A stretch of 47,572 nucleotides of DNA from Verrucomicrobiales bacterium (GTDB lineage Bacteria; Verrucomicrobiota; Verrucomicrobiia; Verrucomicrobiales; DEV007), in contig JARGOZ010000006.1 in assembly GCA_029213025.1 (NCBI GenBank), positions 24,112 to 71,683 on the forward strand, written 5' to 3'. Positions 17,830-26,456 of the stretch are shown here, in pieces. Under the pieces are notes generated by a model, which was given only the letters and a program-made list of their open reading frames with translations, was not told the DNA's origin and made no database searches. Positions within the stretch are counted from its first letter, which is position 1. Each line of letters starts with the position of its first letter. Position numbers and translations under genes: made by a program.

Positions 17830-18405
17830 TCACGCAGATTTCACTGCGTTTCTGAAGCTGCCGTCAAATTGTGCGAGAAATCCCGGAGCTTCCTCTTCAA
17901 TCGTACGCTTTACTTTTCTGTTGCGACGGATTCCCGACCAGATTTTCGACCAGGCATGACTCGCCAACTTTCGATCGCATCGGTCTACCGTTCTCGAAAA
18001 GGCTGCGGAAAGTCGTCGGGCTTCCTCGTTAGTGATTTTATCGTATTCATGTAGATGGCGCGTCACCATGCGTCCCAGCAGGTAAGATTCGGCCGCCGTC
18101 CTACCGGCGTCCCGAACTGTGAACCAGAAGAATACCGTCCGGAAAAGCTTTTTCAATGGTTTGAGAATCAGGCCCTTCATGATCGAACCGATTCGCTGCC
18201 CGAAGCTCCGCTGTTCCCACGAAGCAATGATCTTTGGAACGTCACCCTCAAAACGAAGGTCTGCTTTTCGAAGTGCTTTTTCCACCAGACGTCGTCTGGT
18301 TCGATTGATCAAAAAATCATCAACGAAGGGGATCGGAATCAGTCGGAAAACCCCGGTCTGAAAACTGGTTCTGGAAAATGACGGCACCTTTGAGTTTCGC
18401 GGCAT
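17830..18405 (-). CDS. Conserved hypothetical protein
   Basis: The 191-residue product is basic and mostly helical. It contains RLIPIPFVDDFLINRTRRRL near the N-terminus, a moderately hydrophobic middle (LKKLFRTVFFWFTVRDAGRT) and a charged C-terminal half. The IPIPFVDD segment followed by an Arg-rich helix recalls uncharacterised proteins of similar length, but I cannot name a family. It lies 131 bp downstream of the STAS-domain gene on the same strand, so it might be the last gene of the efflux operon or a separate unit. Confidence 0.6.
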   Translation of the reverse strand: MPRNSKVPSFSRTSFQTGVFRLIPIPFVDDFLINRTRRRLVEKALRKADLRFEGDVPKIIASWEQRSFGQRIGSIMKGLILKPLKKLFRTVFFWFTVRDAGRTAAESYLLGRMVTRHLHEYDKITNEEARRLSAAFSRTVDRCDRKLASHAWSKIWSGIRRNRKVKRTIEEEAPGFLAQFDGSFRNAVKSA

Positions 18406-18536
18406 GCAGAGAGATTGCGCAATTCACATGCCACCGGCGAAAAGGCTGTAAACCGCGTCGTCTGCGATCCGGCCAATGCAATCTGTCGAAAAATATCGTG
18501 CGTGTTGCAAACAGGCAGCAATTTTTCGGTACAGAC

Positions 18537-19508
18537 TTATTCAGTCAGAGAAAGAAGAATGCGCGAACTTCCACCGGAGCCGGTAACATCCACTTCGTCG
18601 ACATAGTTAAGCAGCCATTCACGCCCCCCTTCTTCGGAAAGCTCTTCATCGGCGGATTTTGGCTGGAAGTTTTCGAAAAAATTGTAATCCTCAACCTCGA
18701 TCCCTATCATGACACGAAAACCCGGACTTCGGCTGTCGATTTCTATAGAGAAAGTTTGGTCCTGATTCAGCTCTTTCACTATACTCCGGCACAACTCCAG
18801 TACTGCCACATTCAGCTTGACCAGGCCTATCGAAGGAAATCCGGCCAGTGAACCAATGGTGCCGAGTAACTGCGACAAATTCTGAAAATGAGCCGATTCC
18901 GGAAACATGGCAATCTTCACCGGCTCAATCTCTGCGAAATGTGTCGGGCCTTCATCTGCGGAGCTGCCGCCATCACCGGAAGACGACATGATCACCGTTT
19001 CCTTCAACGACGAATCCTTCGGCAGAATCTGGGTTTGCAAAACCGAGGAATCCTTTTCCCGCTTTGACGCAGCCTCCTGTTCCCGGTCAAGCCCGATAAT
19101 CCGCCGCAATGCTTTGAAGGCGGTCTCCGATGCGCGGTTTTCCGTAGTCGGACCTTTCGATCCGGAAAGGAAACCTTCGAGAGCTTCGTCGAGGGTAGCA
19201 TAGATCCCGGTTTCCCCGGCAAACCCCACAGAGTAAAAGAGTCGCGAGACATCGTAACTGAGACCGCTGAATTTCAGATCACCCTCCTGCTCCCTGGCAA
19301 AAGCAATGATACGCCGAAACGCTTTAAATCCCGAGCTGGAGATAAATTCCACCTCGGACAAATCGCAAATCAACCGGGAAGAACCGATACGAATCAGAGA
19401 ATTCAATTCCTCTTCCACGCGATCAACCGTGTACGAATCGATCCGGCCTTCGATAGCGACGCAGGTAGCCTTTGCAGATCCCGGAATGGGCTGAACATTA
19501 ATTTCCAT
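18537..19508 (-). CDS. STAS domain fused to a degenerate RsbW-like ATPase domain
   Basis: Residues 1-115 form an anti-sigma-factor-antagonist (STAS) domain. DLSEVEFISSSGFKAF (49-64) aligns with the SpoIIAA phosphoacceptor loop, placing S58 at the phosphorylation site. Residues 196-323 resemble an RsbW/SpoIIAB-type kinase fold (AMFPESAHFQNLSQLLG; AVLELCRSIVKE; GGREWLLNYVDEVDVTG). The N-box asparagine is replaced (S242) and the G-box is eroded, so ATP binding is doubtful. A linker joins them and contains AFKALRRIIGLDREQE (130-145), a near copy of GFKAFRRIIAFAREQE (60-75). The gene follows the second RND permease by 65 bp in the same direction. The fusion suggests partner-switching control; its target is unknown. 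Confidence 0.75.
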   Translation of the reverse strand: MEINVQPIPGSAKATCVAIEGRIDSYTVDRVEEELNSLIRIGSSRLICDLSEVEFISSSGFKAFRRIIAFAREQEGDLKFSGLSYDVSRLFYSVGFAGETGIYATLDEALEGFLSGSKGPTTENRASETAFKALRRIIGLDREQEAASKREKDSSVLQTQILPKDSSLKETVIMSSSGDGGSSADEGPTHFAEIEPVKIAMFPESAHFQNLSQLLGTIGSLAGFPSIGLVKLNVAVLELCRSIVKELNQDQTFSIEIDSRSPGFRVMIGIEVEDYNFFENFQPKSADEELSEEGGREWLLNYVDEVDVTGSGGSSRILLSLTE

Positions 19509-19573
19509 GAGTAATTTGTTAGAGATTACCGAATCCGACCGATTACTTCAAACAAAATTCAATCGCTTCGAAG

Positions 19574-22500
19574 TTATCCGGTCCCGGTTGACCGGCGCGT
19601 GTATAACGTCGTAATTCGGAAAGAGATAAAGCCCAGCAAATCGGTCACATCGTCCAGAAAGCAATAAATCGCCGGAATGAACACCAGGGTTAACAAGGTG
19701 GAAAACGACAATCCGCAGACAACCACTACGGCAAGCGGACGATAAAGCTCGGCGCCGGTTCCATAGCCGAGAGCCAGGGGAAACATACCCAGCACAGTGG
19801 TGAATGTCGTCATCAAAATAGGCCGAAGCCGGGTCAGCCCCGCATTGATGATAGCTTCATTCCTTGATTGCCCTCTGGCGCGGAGAATATTGATGTAGTC
19901 AATCAGAATAATCGCGTTGTTTACGACAATTCCAGCGAGCATGATAATGCCGATCATAGCAGTCAATGAGACGAGTTCCCCGCTCAAATTCAGACCGATC
20001 ACTGCACCAATCAGAGATAGCGGAACGGCAAACATGATCGTAAACGGGTGAATCAGACTTTCGAACTGACTCGCCATGATCATGTAGACAAGAACGACAG
20101 CCACAATGAAGGCATACAAAAGGTATTTCAGCGATTCATTCATTGCTTCAGAAGCACCTCCAATAGAAACCCTGTATCCAGCATCCCGATATGGAGCAAT
20201 GGCCTGCTCGACTATACCGCCGGGCTGTCCCAGTTTTTTCACCACTTCGGCCAGAGGAATCGATTCTTTATCGATAAATATCGGAACCATAATCACTCTC
20301 TCTCTATCTATCCGGTCAATCTGCTGCGCCCCCAATTGCGCTTCCAACGAGGCCACATCGCCCAACTTCCAAATCAGGCCGGTCGACGGACTCACTATAT
20401 CAAGATTCAGAATATCCGCTTCGCTGGATACTTTCGCGGAGGAAGAAAGAATGATATCGAAAGTGGTATTTCTAATTTCGATATCGGTCGCTTTCTTCCC
20501 CGATAAAGCCACCTCTACTTGATCCGCTATATCCACCAAAGTCAGTCCACGGTCCGCCGCCGCGTCCCGTTTCACTTTCAGAATTCTTTCGGGAACTCCT
20601 TTGGGAATCCGGCTGATACCGGCGATTCCGAATGCGTCGCGCTGTTCCATCAGGGCACCTAACAATCCGCCGTCACCATCGGTTCCGGCGAGTATTTCCC
20701 GAATCACATTCAGGTCCCGCCCGGACACTTTCAGCAGAATATCACCGGTATTGGTGCCGAGCAGACTCTGGATTGGGTTCAGACTTTCCAGGCGGTGATC
20801 CAGAAATGCGTCTCCCAACTCAGGATCAGCGTTCAAAGCATCAAGTACCGGCCGCAATTCTTTCACCGGATATACTTTACCCGCCTTCACCTCGTCTTTA
20901 TCGAAACTGGCAATCACCCCCACCTCCCGGGGCGACACCGATATATTGTAGTCTTTCAAATTAGCCACCCCGGTGAATTTCTTTTCCAACAACCGGGAGG
21001 CCCGGTCCACCGACTCAAGCGTCTGCCCGGCCCGCGGGCGAATCACCAACCGGTAACTCTCCACTTTCGTTTCGGGAAAAAATTCTGCGGACGGCCACAT
21101 ATTGACACTGATGGTAAATGCCAGCGCCATAACAAGAATCAAGAGTAACCTTACGGCAACCGATTCAATCACTATAGAAAGAACTACTTTATAGAGTTTG
21201 GATACACCCTTACCGAATAGCATCAGGGGCTGAAGCAAAAAGCCGATTATGCGGTTCACCCCGTCAAACACACCCATTTTCGAATCCATGACTTTGAAGG
21301 TAAGCATGGGAATCAACGTGAACGCCACCACCATTGAAAAAATCAGCGTGTAGGTAATCACCCAGGATAGATCCCGGAAAATCTGCCCTGCGATTCCGGG
21401 AACAAACACAACCGGCAAAAATACTGCAATAGTAGTAAGAGTGCTGGCCCGGATCGCCGGACCAATTTCGGAGATCGCTTCGACGACAGCTTTTCGAATC
21501 CTCCGCTCATAACTCATCTTCTGGAAAATCGCTTCGGTCATAACAATCGCGTTATCAACCACCATTCCAACAGCAAGAGTCAATCCCGCCATAGAGAAAA
21601 TGTTTATACTAATGTTAACCGCATAAAACAGGGAAAAGGTTGCTATCACCGATACCGGCATCGCCAACACCACGATGAATGTCGACTGGAACCGACCCAA
21701 AAACACCAGAAGAATAATACTGGCAAGGACCAGACCGGTAACGCCATTGGTTCTCACCATATCCAAAGATTCCTTGATAAATACCGATTCATCGTAGGCA
21801 ATCGTTATTTGCAACGGAGACAGTGGTTCGGCTGATCCATTTTCACTATCCGTAGCCAGGACAAAGAGAACCTCCGACATCACTTCTCTGGCTGACGCAC
21901 AGATCGCCACGGAATTCCCGCCGCTCTTTTTGTAGATAGAGACTTCCACCGAAGGGATCGCCCCGGTGGACTTTCCGGTTTTAAGACGGGCGTAACCGGA
22001 TGCCGCCTTTTCCACCTCCCGTGGGGTCACGTCCGCCACCTCACCGAGGCGTCGAACCGGTTCGCCCGGGCGACTCACGATCAATCGGGATAAATTTTCT
22101 ATCGCAACGGTGCCCACCGTCCTGATTAGAAACTGGCTGTCACCTTCGCGCAGCTTCCCTCCCCGTTGCGATATATTCTCTCTCTCCAGAGCATCCCTGA
22201 CATCAAGTATAGAAAGGCCCGCCGCGCGTATTTTGTCCGGAACAACGCGGACCTGAACTTCGTATTCCTTGCCACCTTTGACCTCGACCAGAGCAACGCC
22301 GTTGAGGCGTTCCATACCGGGTTTGATCGTTTGCATGACTACATTTCTCAATTCGTCCGGATGCACCGGATTGGGCGCTGCCGGATTCGAAGCGACGTTG
22401 AGAACCATTACCGCTCCGGTGGCTGATGAACCCCGCAACACCACGGGTTCTTCGGCTTCTTCCGGTAACAGGCTCCTGACCTCATCCAGCTTCGCCCGGA

Positions 22501-22816
22501 CATCCATCGCCGCCAAATCCATATTCGTCCCCCACTGAAATGTCAGAGTGATCCGGCTGCGCTCATCTCCGGAAGCGGAGGCAAGAGAAGTAGTTCCCTT
22601 TACGGTTCCGAGTTTCTCTTCAATTTTCCGAGTCACATTTTGCTCGATTTCACTACTCGCCGCCCCGGTATATACCGTCTCGATGACCAGTGTGGGTTGA
22701 CTGACATCAGGAAACAAATCCTGCGGCAATCGCTGGTAGGCGGCGGCACCGAAAAAGATCATCAATAGCGTAAGCATCAATACGCTGACGGGGCGATTTA
22801 CCGCGAATTCTCTCAT
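19574..22816 (-). CDS. RND efflux permease (second in operon)
   Basis: This 1080-residue inner-membrane protein belongs to the AcrB-type hydrophobe/amphiphile efflux family. The N-terminal membrane helix (REFAVNRPVSVLMLTLLM) is followed by the first porter region, the TM4 motif LAVGMVVDNAIVMTE (the AcrB D407-D408 pair is D-N here), a second large periplasmic loop and the TM10-12 block with GIVVNNAIILIDYIN. It exports substrates using the proton gradient as part of a trimer with an adaptor and a TolC-type channel. It is not identical to the first permease of the operon, so a mixed trimer of the MdtBC kind is possible. The start lies 87 bp after the PII-like gene, and the gap contains repeat cluster C. 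Confidence 0.93.
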   Translation of the reverse strand: MREFAVNRPVSVLMLTLLMIFFGAAAYQRLPQDLFPDVSQPTLVIETVYTGAASSEIEQNVTRKIEEKLGTVKGTTSLASASGDERSRITLTFQWGTNMDLAAMDVRAKLDEVRSLLPEEAEEPVVLRGSSATGAVMVLNVASNPAAPNPVHPDELRNVVMQTIKPGMERLNGVALVEVKGGKEYEVQVRVVPDKIRAAGLSILDVRDALERENISQRGGKLREGDSQFLIRTVGTVAIENLSRLIVSRPGEPVRRLGEVADVTPREVEKAASGYARLKTGKSTGAIPSVEVSIYKKSGGNSVAICASAREVMSEVLFVLATDSENGSAEPLSPLQITIAYDESVFIKESLDMVRTNGVTGLVLASIILLVFLGRFQSTFIVVLAMPVSVIATFSLFYAVNISINIFSMAGLTLAVGMVVDNAIVMTEAIFQKMSYERRIRKAVVEAISEIGPAIRASTLTTIAVFLPVVFVPGIAGQIFRDLSWVITYTLIFSMVVAFTLIPMLTFKVMDSKMGVFDGVNRIIGFLLQPLMLFGKGVSKLYKVVLSIVIESVAVRLLLILVMALAFTISVNMWPSAEFFPETKVESYRLVIRPRAGQTLESVDRASRLLEKKFTGVANLKDYNISVSPREVGVIASFDKDEVKAGKVYPVKELRPVLDALNADPELGDAFLDHRLESLNPIQSLLGTNTGDILLKVSGRDLNVIREILAGTDGDGGLLGALMEQRDAFGIAGISRIPKGVPERILKVKRDAAADRGLTLVDIADQVEVALSGKKATDIEIRNTTFDIILSSSAKVSSEADILNLDIVSPSTGLIWKLGDVASLEAQLGAQQIDRIDRERVIMVPIFIDKESIPLAEVVKKLGQPGGIVEQAIAPYRDAGYRVSIGGASEAMNESLKYLLYAFIVAVVLVYMIMASQFESLIHPFTIMFAVPLSLIGAVIGLNLSGELVSLTAMIGIIMLAGIVVNNAIILIDYINILRARGQSRNEAIINAGLTRLRPILMTTFTTVLGMFPLALGYGTGAELYRPLAVVVVCGLSFSTLLTLVFIPAIYCFLDDVTDLLGFISFRITTLYTRRSTGTG

Positions 22817-22852
22817 AAACTATCGATATCCGTATATCGAATATAATTACCT

Positions 22853-22896
22853 GATTGTACCCTGTTAAGTCATGAACTGTACCCTGTTAAGTCGCT
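22853..22896 (+). repeat. 22-bp tandem repeat cluster C (two units)
   Basis: Units start at 22853 and 22875, with cores GATTGTACCCTGTTAAGTC and AACTGTACCCTGTTAAGTC. They occupy much of the gap between the PII-like gene and the second RND permease, inside an otherwise continuous operon. The period is again exactly 22 bp. Confidence 0.9.
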
Positions 22897-22902
22897 CTCC
22901 TG

Positions 22903-23202
22903 CTAAAAGAAATCATCCACCTGGGAAACAATGCACCGTGTCGCTGCGGGCCTGTCCATACGGCCCGTAACATCCTGAAAACGCCGTACACCTGCCACGA
23001 TGCGTCCGGCAACCTCTTCATCCACAATTACGACAATTACGCTGTTAATCCCCGGCCCGACCGCGTTGTTCAACTTTTCACCGGAAGCGCCCTTTCCGGT
23101 TACCGCGTGATATCTGGTATAATTCTCCACCTTTGACTGACGAAGAATCATCATGATTTCACTCTCGTTTGATTCTTCAAATATGATCTCGATACGTTTC
23201 AT
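22903..23202 (-). CDS. PII-like protein in an efflux operon
   Basis: The 99-residue protein has the beta-alpha-beta pattern of PII-like trimers: MKRIEIIFEE, a helix (SEIMMILRQSKVENYTRY), a flexible GKGASGEKLNNAVGPG loop where PII proteins carry the T-loop, and NSVIVVIVDEEVAGRIVAGV. It lacks the canonical PII signatures, so it is a divergent member. It overlaps the end of the first RND permease by four bases (ATGA), implying translational coupling. I recall similar small PII-like proteins beside RND genes in other phyla, so a role in sensing or gating efflux is likely. The ligand is unknown. Confidence 0.65.
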   Translation of the reverse strand: MKRIEIIFEESNESEIMMILRQSKVENYTRYHAVTGKGASGEKLNNAVGPGINSVIVVIVDEEVAGRIVAGVRRFQDVTGRMDRPAATRCIVSQVDDFF

Positions 23203-26200
23203 ACTCTGTTCGCCGTTAAACGGTCTTTTACTATAGCTACGCGAAATCCGAGGGAGTTCGCTAATTCGGACAGCTCATCCAGAAGCGAATAAAATACCGG
23301 AAGCGCTATCAAAGTCAGAGGAGTGGCAACGATAAGCCCTCCAAAAATCACAGCGGCCACACCTCGGTACAGCTCGGTTCCTTCACCTACACCAAAGACA
23401 AGGGGAAGCATCCCCAGGATAGAAGTCAGACTGGTGATAAGAATACTTCTGAGTTTGCGGATCGATCCCTGGATAATCGCATCATCACGCTCCACACCCC
23501 GTTTGCGCAATATGTTGACATGCTCGACCAGAATAATGCCATTGTTTACTACGACACCGCAAAGAATTACAGCTCCAACCACTGCTCCTAGACTGGAAAT
23601 TTCGCCGGTTACATTCAACATCAGAACGGATCCGGCGGTTGCGAGCGGTACCGTAATCATGATAGCCAGAGGATCGCCGAATTTCTCAAATTGACTACAC
23701 ATGATCATATATATCAAAATCACAGATATGATGAAAGCGAGGAACGCGTCGGCAAATGAATCCTCGGTATCTTTCGCTTCGCTTTTGAGCTGATACCCAA
23801 AAGATTCGCTGAATCCGGGAATACCTTTCAGAGCCGAAATCATTTGGTCCGTAACATCTCCGACTGTCTCTCCGGTAACATCATACGGGGCATAATAACT
23901 CTCCAGATTTACCGTCGGTTTACGGTTGGTTCGCTCCAGAACAACACTCCCCTCGGAAGGTATATCACTTACCTCGGCGACATCACCAACGGGGTAGGTC
24001 ATACCCGTGGAAACGGACCGCACCCGCAGGGATTCTATAGATTCCCGGGTAAAATCGCCACCAGCTTCACCGTTTCGATCTTCCAGAAAAACGGTGACAT
24101 CGGTTTCGTCACCATCCTCCAAAACGGTGGCAGCTTTTACCCCGTATACCGAGGCCCGGACGGTATCAGATATCTGCTGAGTTGTCAGCCCCTTCTCCGC
24201 CAGAGATTCCTGCTGAAAACGGGTGGACAGGAGGATTTCTTTCGGAGTTTCATTGCGTCTGACACGTTCATAAATCGCACCCGGAATCGTTTCAAAAACC
24301 GGAAGAAATTTCGCTTCCGCATGGTTCTGCAGTTTTCTCAATTCCTCCGCATCACTGGAGTTAGCCACCGTCGATTGGGAAAATACTTTAACAACAACAG
24401 GTGCACTTGTTCCGCCGCGAATTTTCTCCACCAACGACACATAGTTATTTCCGACTAAATCAGGTATCGAATCGCAACCTTTCCGAATCCTACCGATACA
24501 TTGGGACAAAGACTTCCACTCCGGCGGCCTCATCGGCTCGAAAGCCTCTATCACCTTTCCGTCGGGTCCACGTTGATTTACTTTCCGGTTTGGAAACAGG
24601 CGAACATACAATTTTCCTTCATCGCTGCGCACATCGGCCGATACAGACTTTACAAAACTTTGGTAAGGGGATGTTTGCAGGAGCGCCTCAACTTCCCGCA
24701 TGCGCCCGTCCACATAATCAAGCGTAGCACCCACCGGCGGTTCAAATCGAATCCACAGCTCATCGATATTTCCCCTCGGGACGAAACCCCGACCGGGGAG
24801 AAATTTTAACGAGAACAGGGAAAGCCCGACGAGGGCCACCAGGATCGTAATCTTCAACGGAACAGATCCCAGGCAAAAGCGCAGGGCACCGGAAAGGGTA
24901 TTTTCAAGACTGTCGTCAAATTGACCCAACACCTTTGTTATCCACCGCCCAAAGAAACTTTTCGACGGAGCCGTACTCTTTTGTCTGAGGATCCGGGCGC
25001 TGATCATCGGTATAAAAAGGATTCCGACAACCATACTCATCACCACCGTCCAGATAATCGCGAGTGCCAGACTTTTGAAAATTTGCTGCATCAATCCCGG
25101 TATAAATAATATAGGCAGAAACGCAGCAACGGTCGTCATTGTGGAACTGAATATCCCGGGAGCGACTTCCGATCCGCCGCGAATTGCCGCCTCCCTCGGG
25201 CTGAGCCCGTAGCCCAACTGCTTATAGATCGACTCGATCAAAACAATTGAACTGTCCAGAGTCATCCCAATGGCGAGCCCCATTCCACCCAGAGTTAAGA
25301 TATTTCTGCTGATATCAAATCCATGGAGAAATATCGCGGCAGACATGGTACTCACAGGTATCGCCATGACCACGATCAGGGTGACTCGAAAATCTCTAAG
25401 GAAGAACAACAGCAGCAATGAGGACAAAGCCCCGCCCTGGAAAATCGAGCTGAGCACCAGAGTTTCCGCGTTTACTACATATTCCGAATCATCCTGAGAA
25501 ACCTGAAACGAAACACTCCTGCTCTCCAGTGACGGCGCGAGAAGATTAAGTTCCCGGCGAATCCGTTTCGCCACAGTGACAACCGAAACATCGGATGATT
25601 TCTTTATCGATAAACCCACCGACGGCTCACCGTCAATTCTGGCATAACTATCTGTCTCTTTACTTGTCCGGACAACTCTTGCCACGTCTCGCACCCGCAA
25701 CGGGTTACCCGACGGCAGAATCGCAACGATCAGATTTTCCAAATCAAAAACTGAATCAGCTTTGCCGCTAATCCGCAGAGTGGCTGCTGCACCGCCCTCA
25801 ATCTCTACACTTCCCCCTTTTCGGTTTACCGATTCCTCTGAAATACATTTAACCAGACTTAAAACTGTCAAATTATACCGGCTGAGTTTATCCCTGTTTC
25901 CAATGACCTGGTATTCCGGATCAGTTCCGCCTACTATTTCGACCTCCCCCACTCCGGAAAGTCGCTCCAGACCGGGTTTAATAATTTCTTCAGCAATCCC
26001 CCTCAGTTCCTCCGCTGACAGGCCGCCTCCGAGAATATCAAATCGAAATACCGGTGCACTGGAAGGATCATACCGCTTGATAATCGGTCGCGAAGCTTTC
26101 TCCGGCAAGTTGAGAGCATTCACCTGCTCCCGCACCTCAATCTCAGCCGTGCGCACATTACTTCCCCAGTCGAACTCGAGGATGATTCGGCTTTCCCCTT

Positions 26201-26456
26201 CCAGAGAAACGGAATTCAGAGTAATCAGATTCCCCACTCCGTTGAGAACTTCCTCCATGGGAAGAGTCACTTCTTCGTGAACTCTTTCGGGAGATGTCCG
26301 CGGGACATCTGTCAACACTACTAAAGTAGGAATAGCGATACTGGGCAGCAGTTCCACCTCCATTCGGCTGATCGAATACACGCCACCCATGAACAGTCCC
26401 AGCATAAGCATGCAAGTAGTCACGGGATGATTGACGCTGAACCGAATCAATCTCAT
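23199..26456 (-). CDS. RND efflux permease (first in operon)
   Basis: The 1085-residue AcrB-type permease begins with the membrane helix RFSVNHPVTTCMLMLGLFMG and has two repeats of large periplasmic loops and 12 expected membrane helices. TM4 reads LAIGMTLDSSIVLIE, so only the first aspartate of the AcrB D407-D408 pair is kept. The late block is GVVVNNGIILVEHVNILRKRG. It overlaps the upstream adaptor gene by four bases and the downstream PII-like gene by four bases, so the three are translationally coupled. The substrate cannot be predicted. Together with the second permease it would form a two-permease RND system. Confidence 0.93.
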   Translation of the reverse strand: MRLIRFSVNHPVTTCMLMLGLFMGGVYSISRMEVELLPSIAIPTLVVLTDVPRTSPERVHEEVTLPMEEVLNGVGNLITLNSVSLEGESRIILEFDWGSNVRTAEIEVREQVNALNLPEKASRPIIKRYDPSSAPVFRFDILGGGLSAEELRGIAEEIIKPGLERLSGVGEVEIVGGTDPEYQVIGNRDKLSRYNLTVLSLVKCISEESVNRKGGSVEIEGGAAATLRISGKADSVFDLENLIVAILPSGNPLRVRDVARVVRTSKETDSYARIDGEPSVGLSIKKSSDVSVVTVAKRIRRELNLLAPSLESRSVSFQVSQDDSEYVVNAETLVLSSIFQGGALSSLLLLFFLRDFRVTLIVVMAIPVSTMSAAIFLHGFDISRNILTLGGMGLAIGMTLDSSIVLIESIYKQLGYGLSPREAAIRGGSEVAPGIFSSTMTTVAAFLPILFIPGLMQQIFKSLALAIIWTVVMSMVVGILFIPMISARILRQKSTAPSKSFFGRWITKVLGQFDDSLENTLSGALRFCLGSVPLKITILVALVGLSLFSLKFLPGRGFVPRGNIDELWIRFEPPVGATLDYVDGRMREVEALLQTSPYQSFVKSVSADVRSDEGKLYVRLFPNRKVNQRGPDGKVIEAFEPMRPPEWKSLSQCIGRIRKGCDSIPDLVGNNYVSLVEKIRGGTSAPVVVKVFSQSTVANSSDAEELRKLQNHAEAKFLPVFETIPGAIYERVRRNETPKEILLSTRFQQESLAEKGLTTQQISDTVRASVYGVKAATVLEDGDETDVTVFLEDRNGEAGGDFTRESIESLRVRSVSTGMTYPVGDVAEVSDIPSEGSVVLERTNRKPTVNLESYYAPYDVTGETVGDVTDQMISALKGIPGFSESFGYQLKSEAKDTEDSFADAFLAFIISVILIYMIMCSQFEKFGDPLAIMITVPLATAGSVLMLNVTGEISSLGAVVGAVILCGVVVNNGIILVEHVNILRKRGVERDDAIIQGSIRKLRSILITSLTSILGMLPLVFGVGEGTELYRGVAAVIFGGLIVATPLTLIALPVFYSLLDELSELANSLGFRVAIVKDRLTANRV

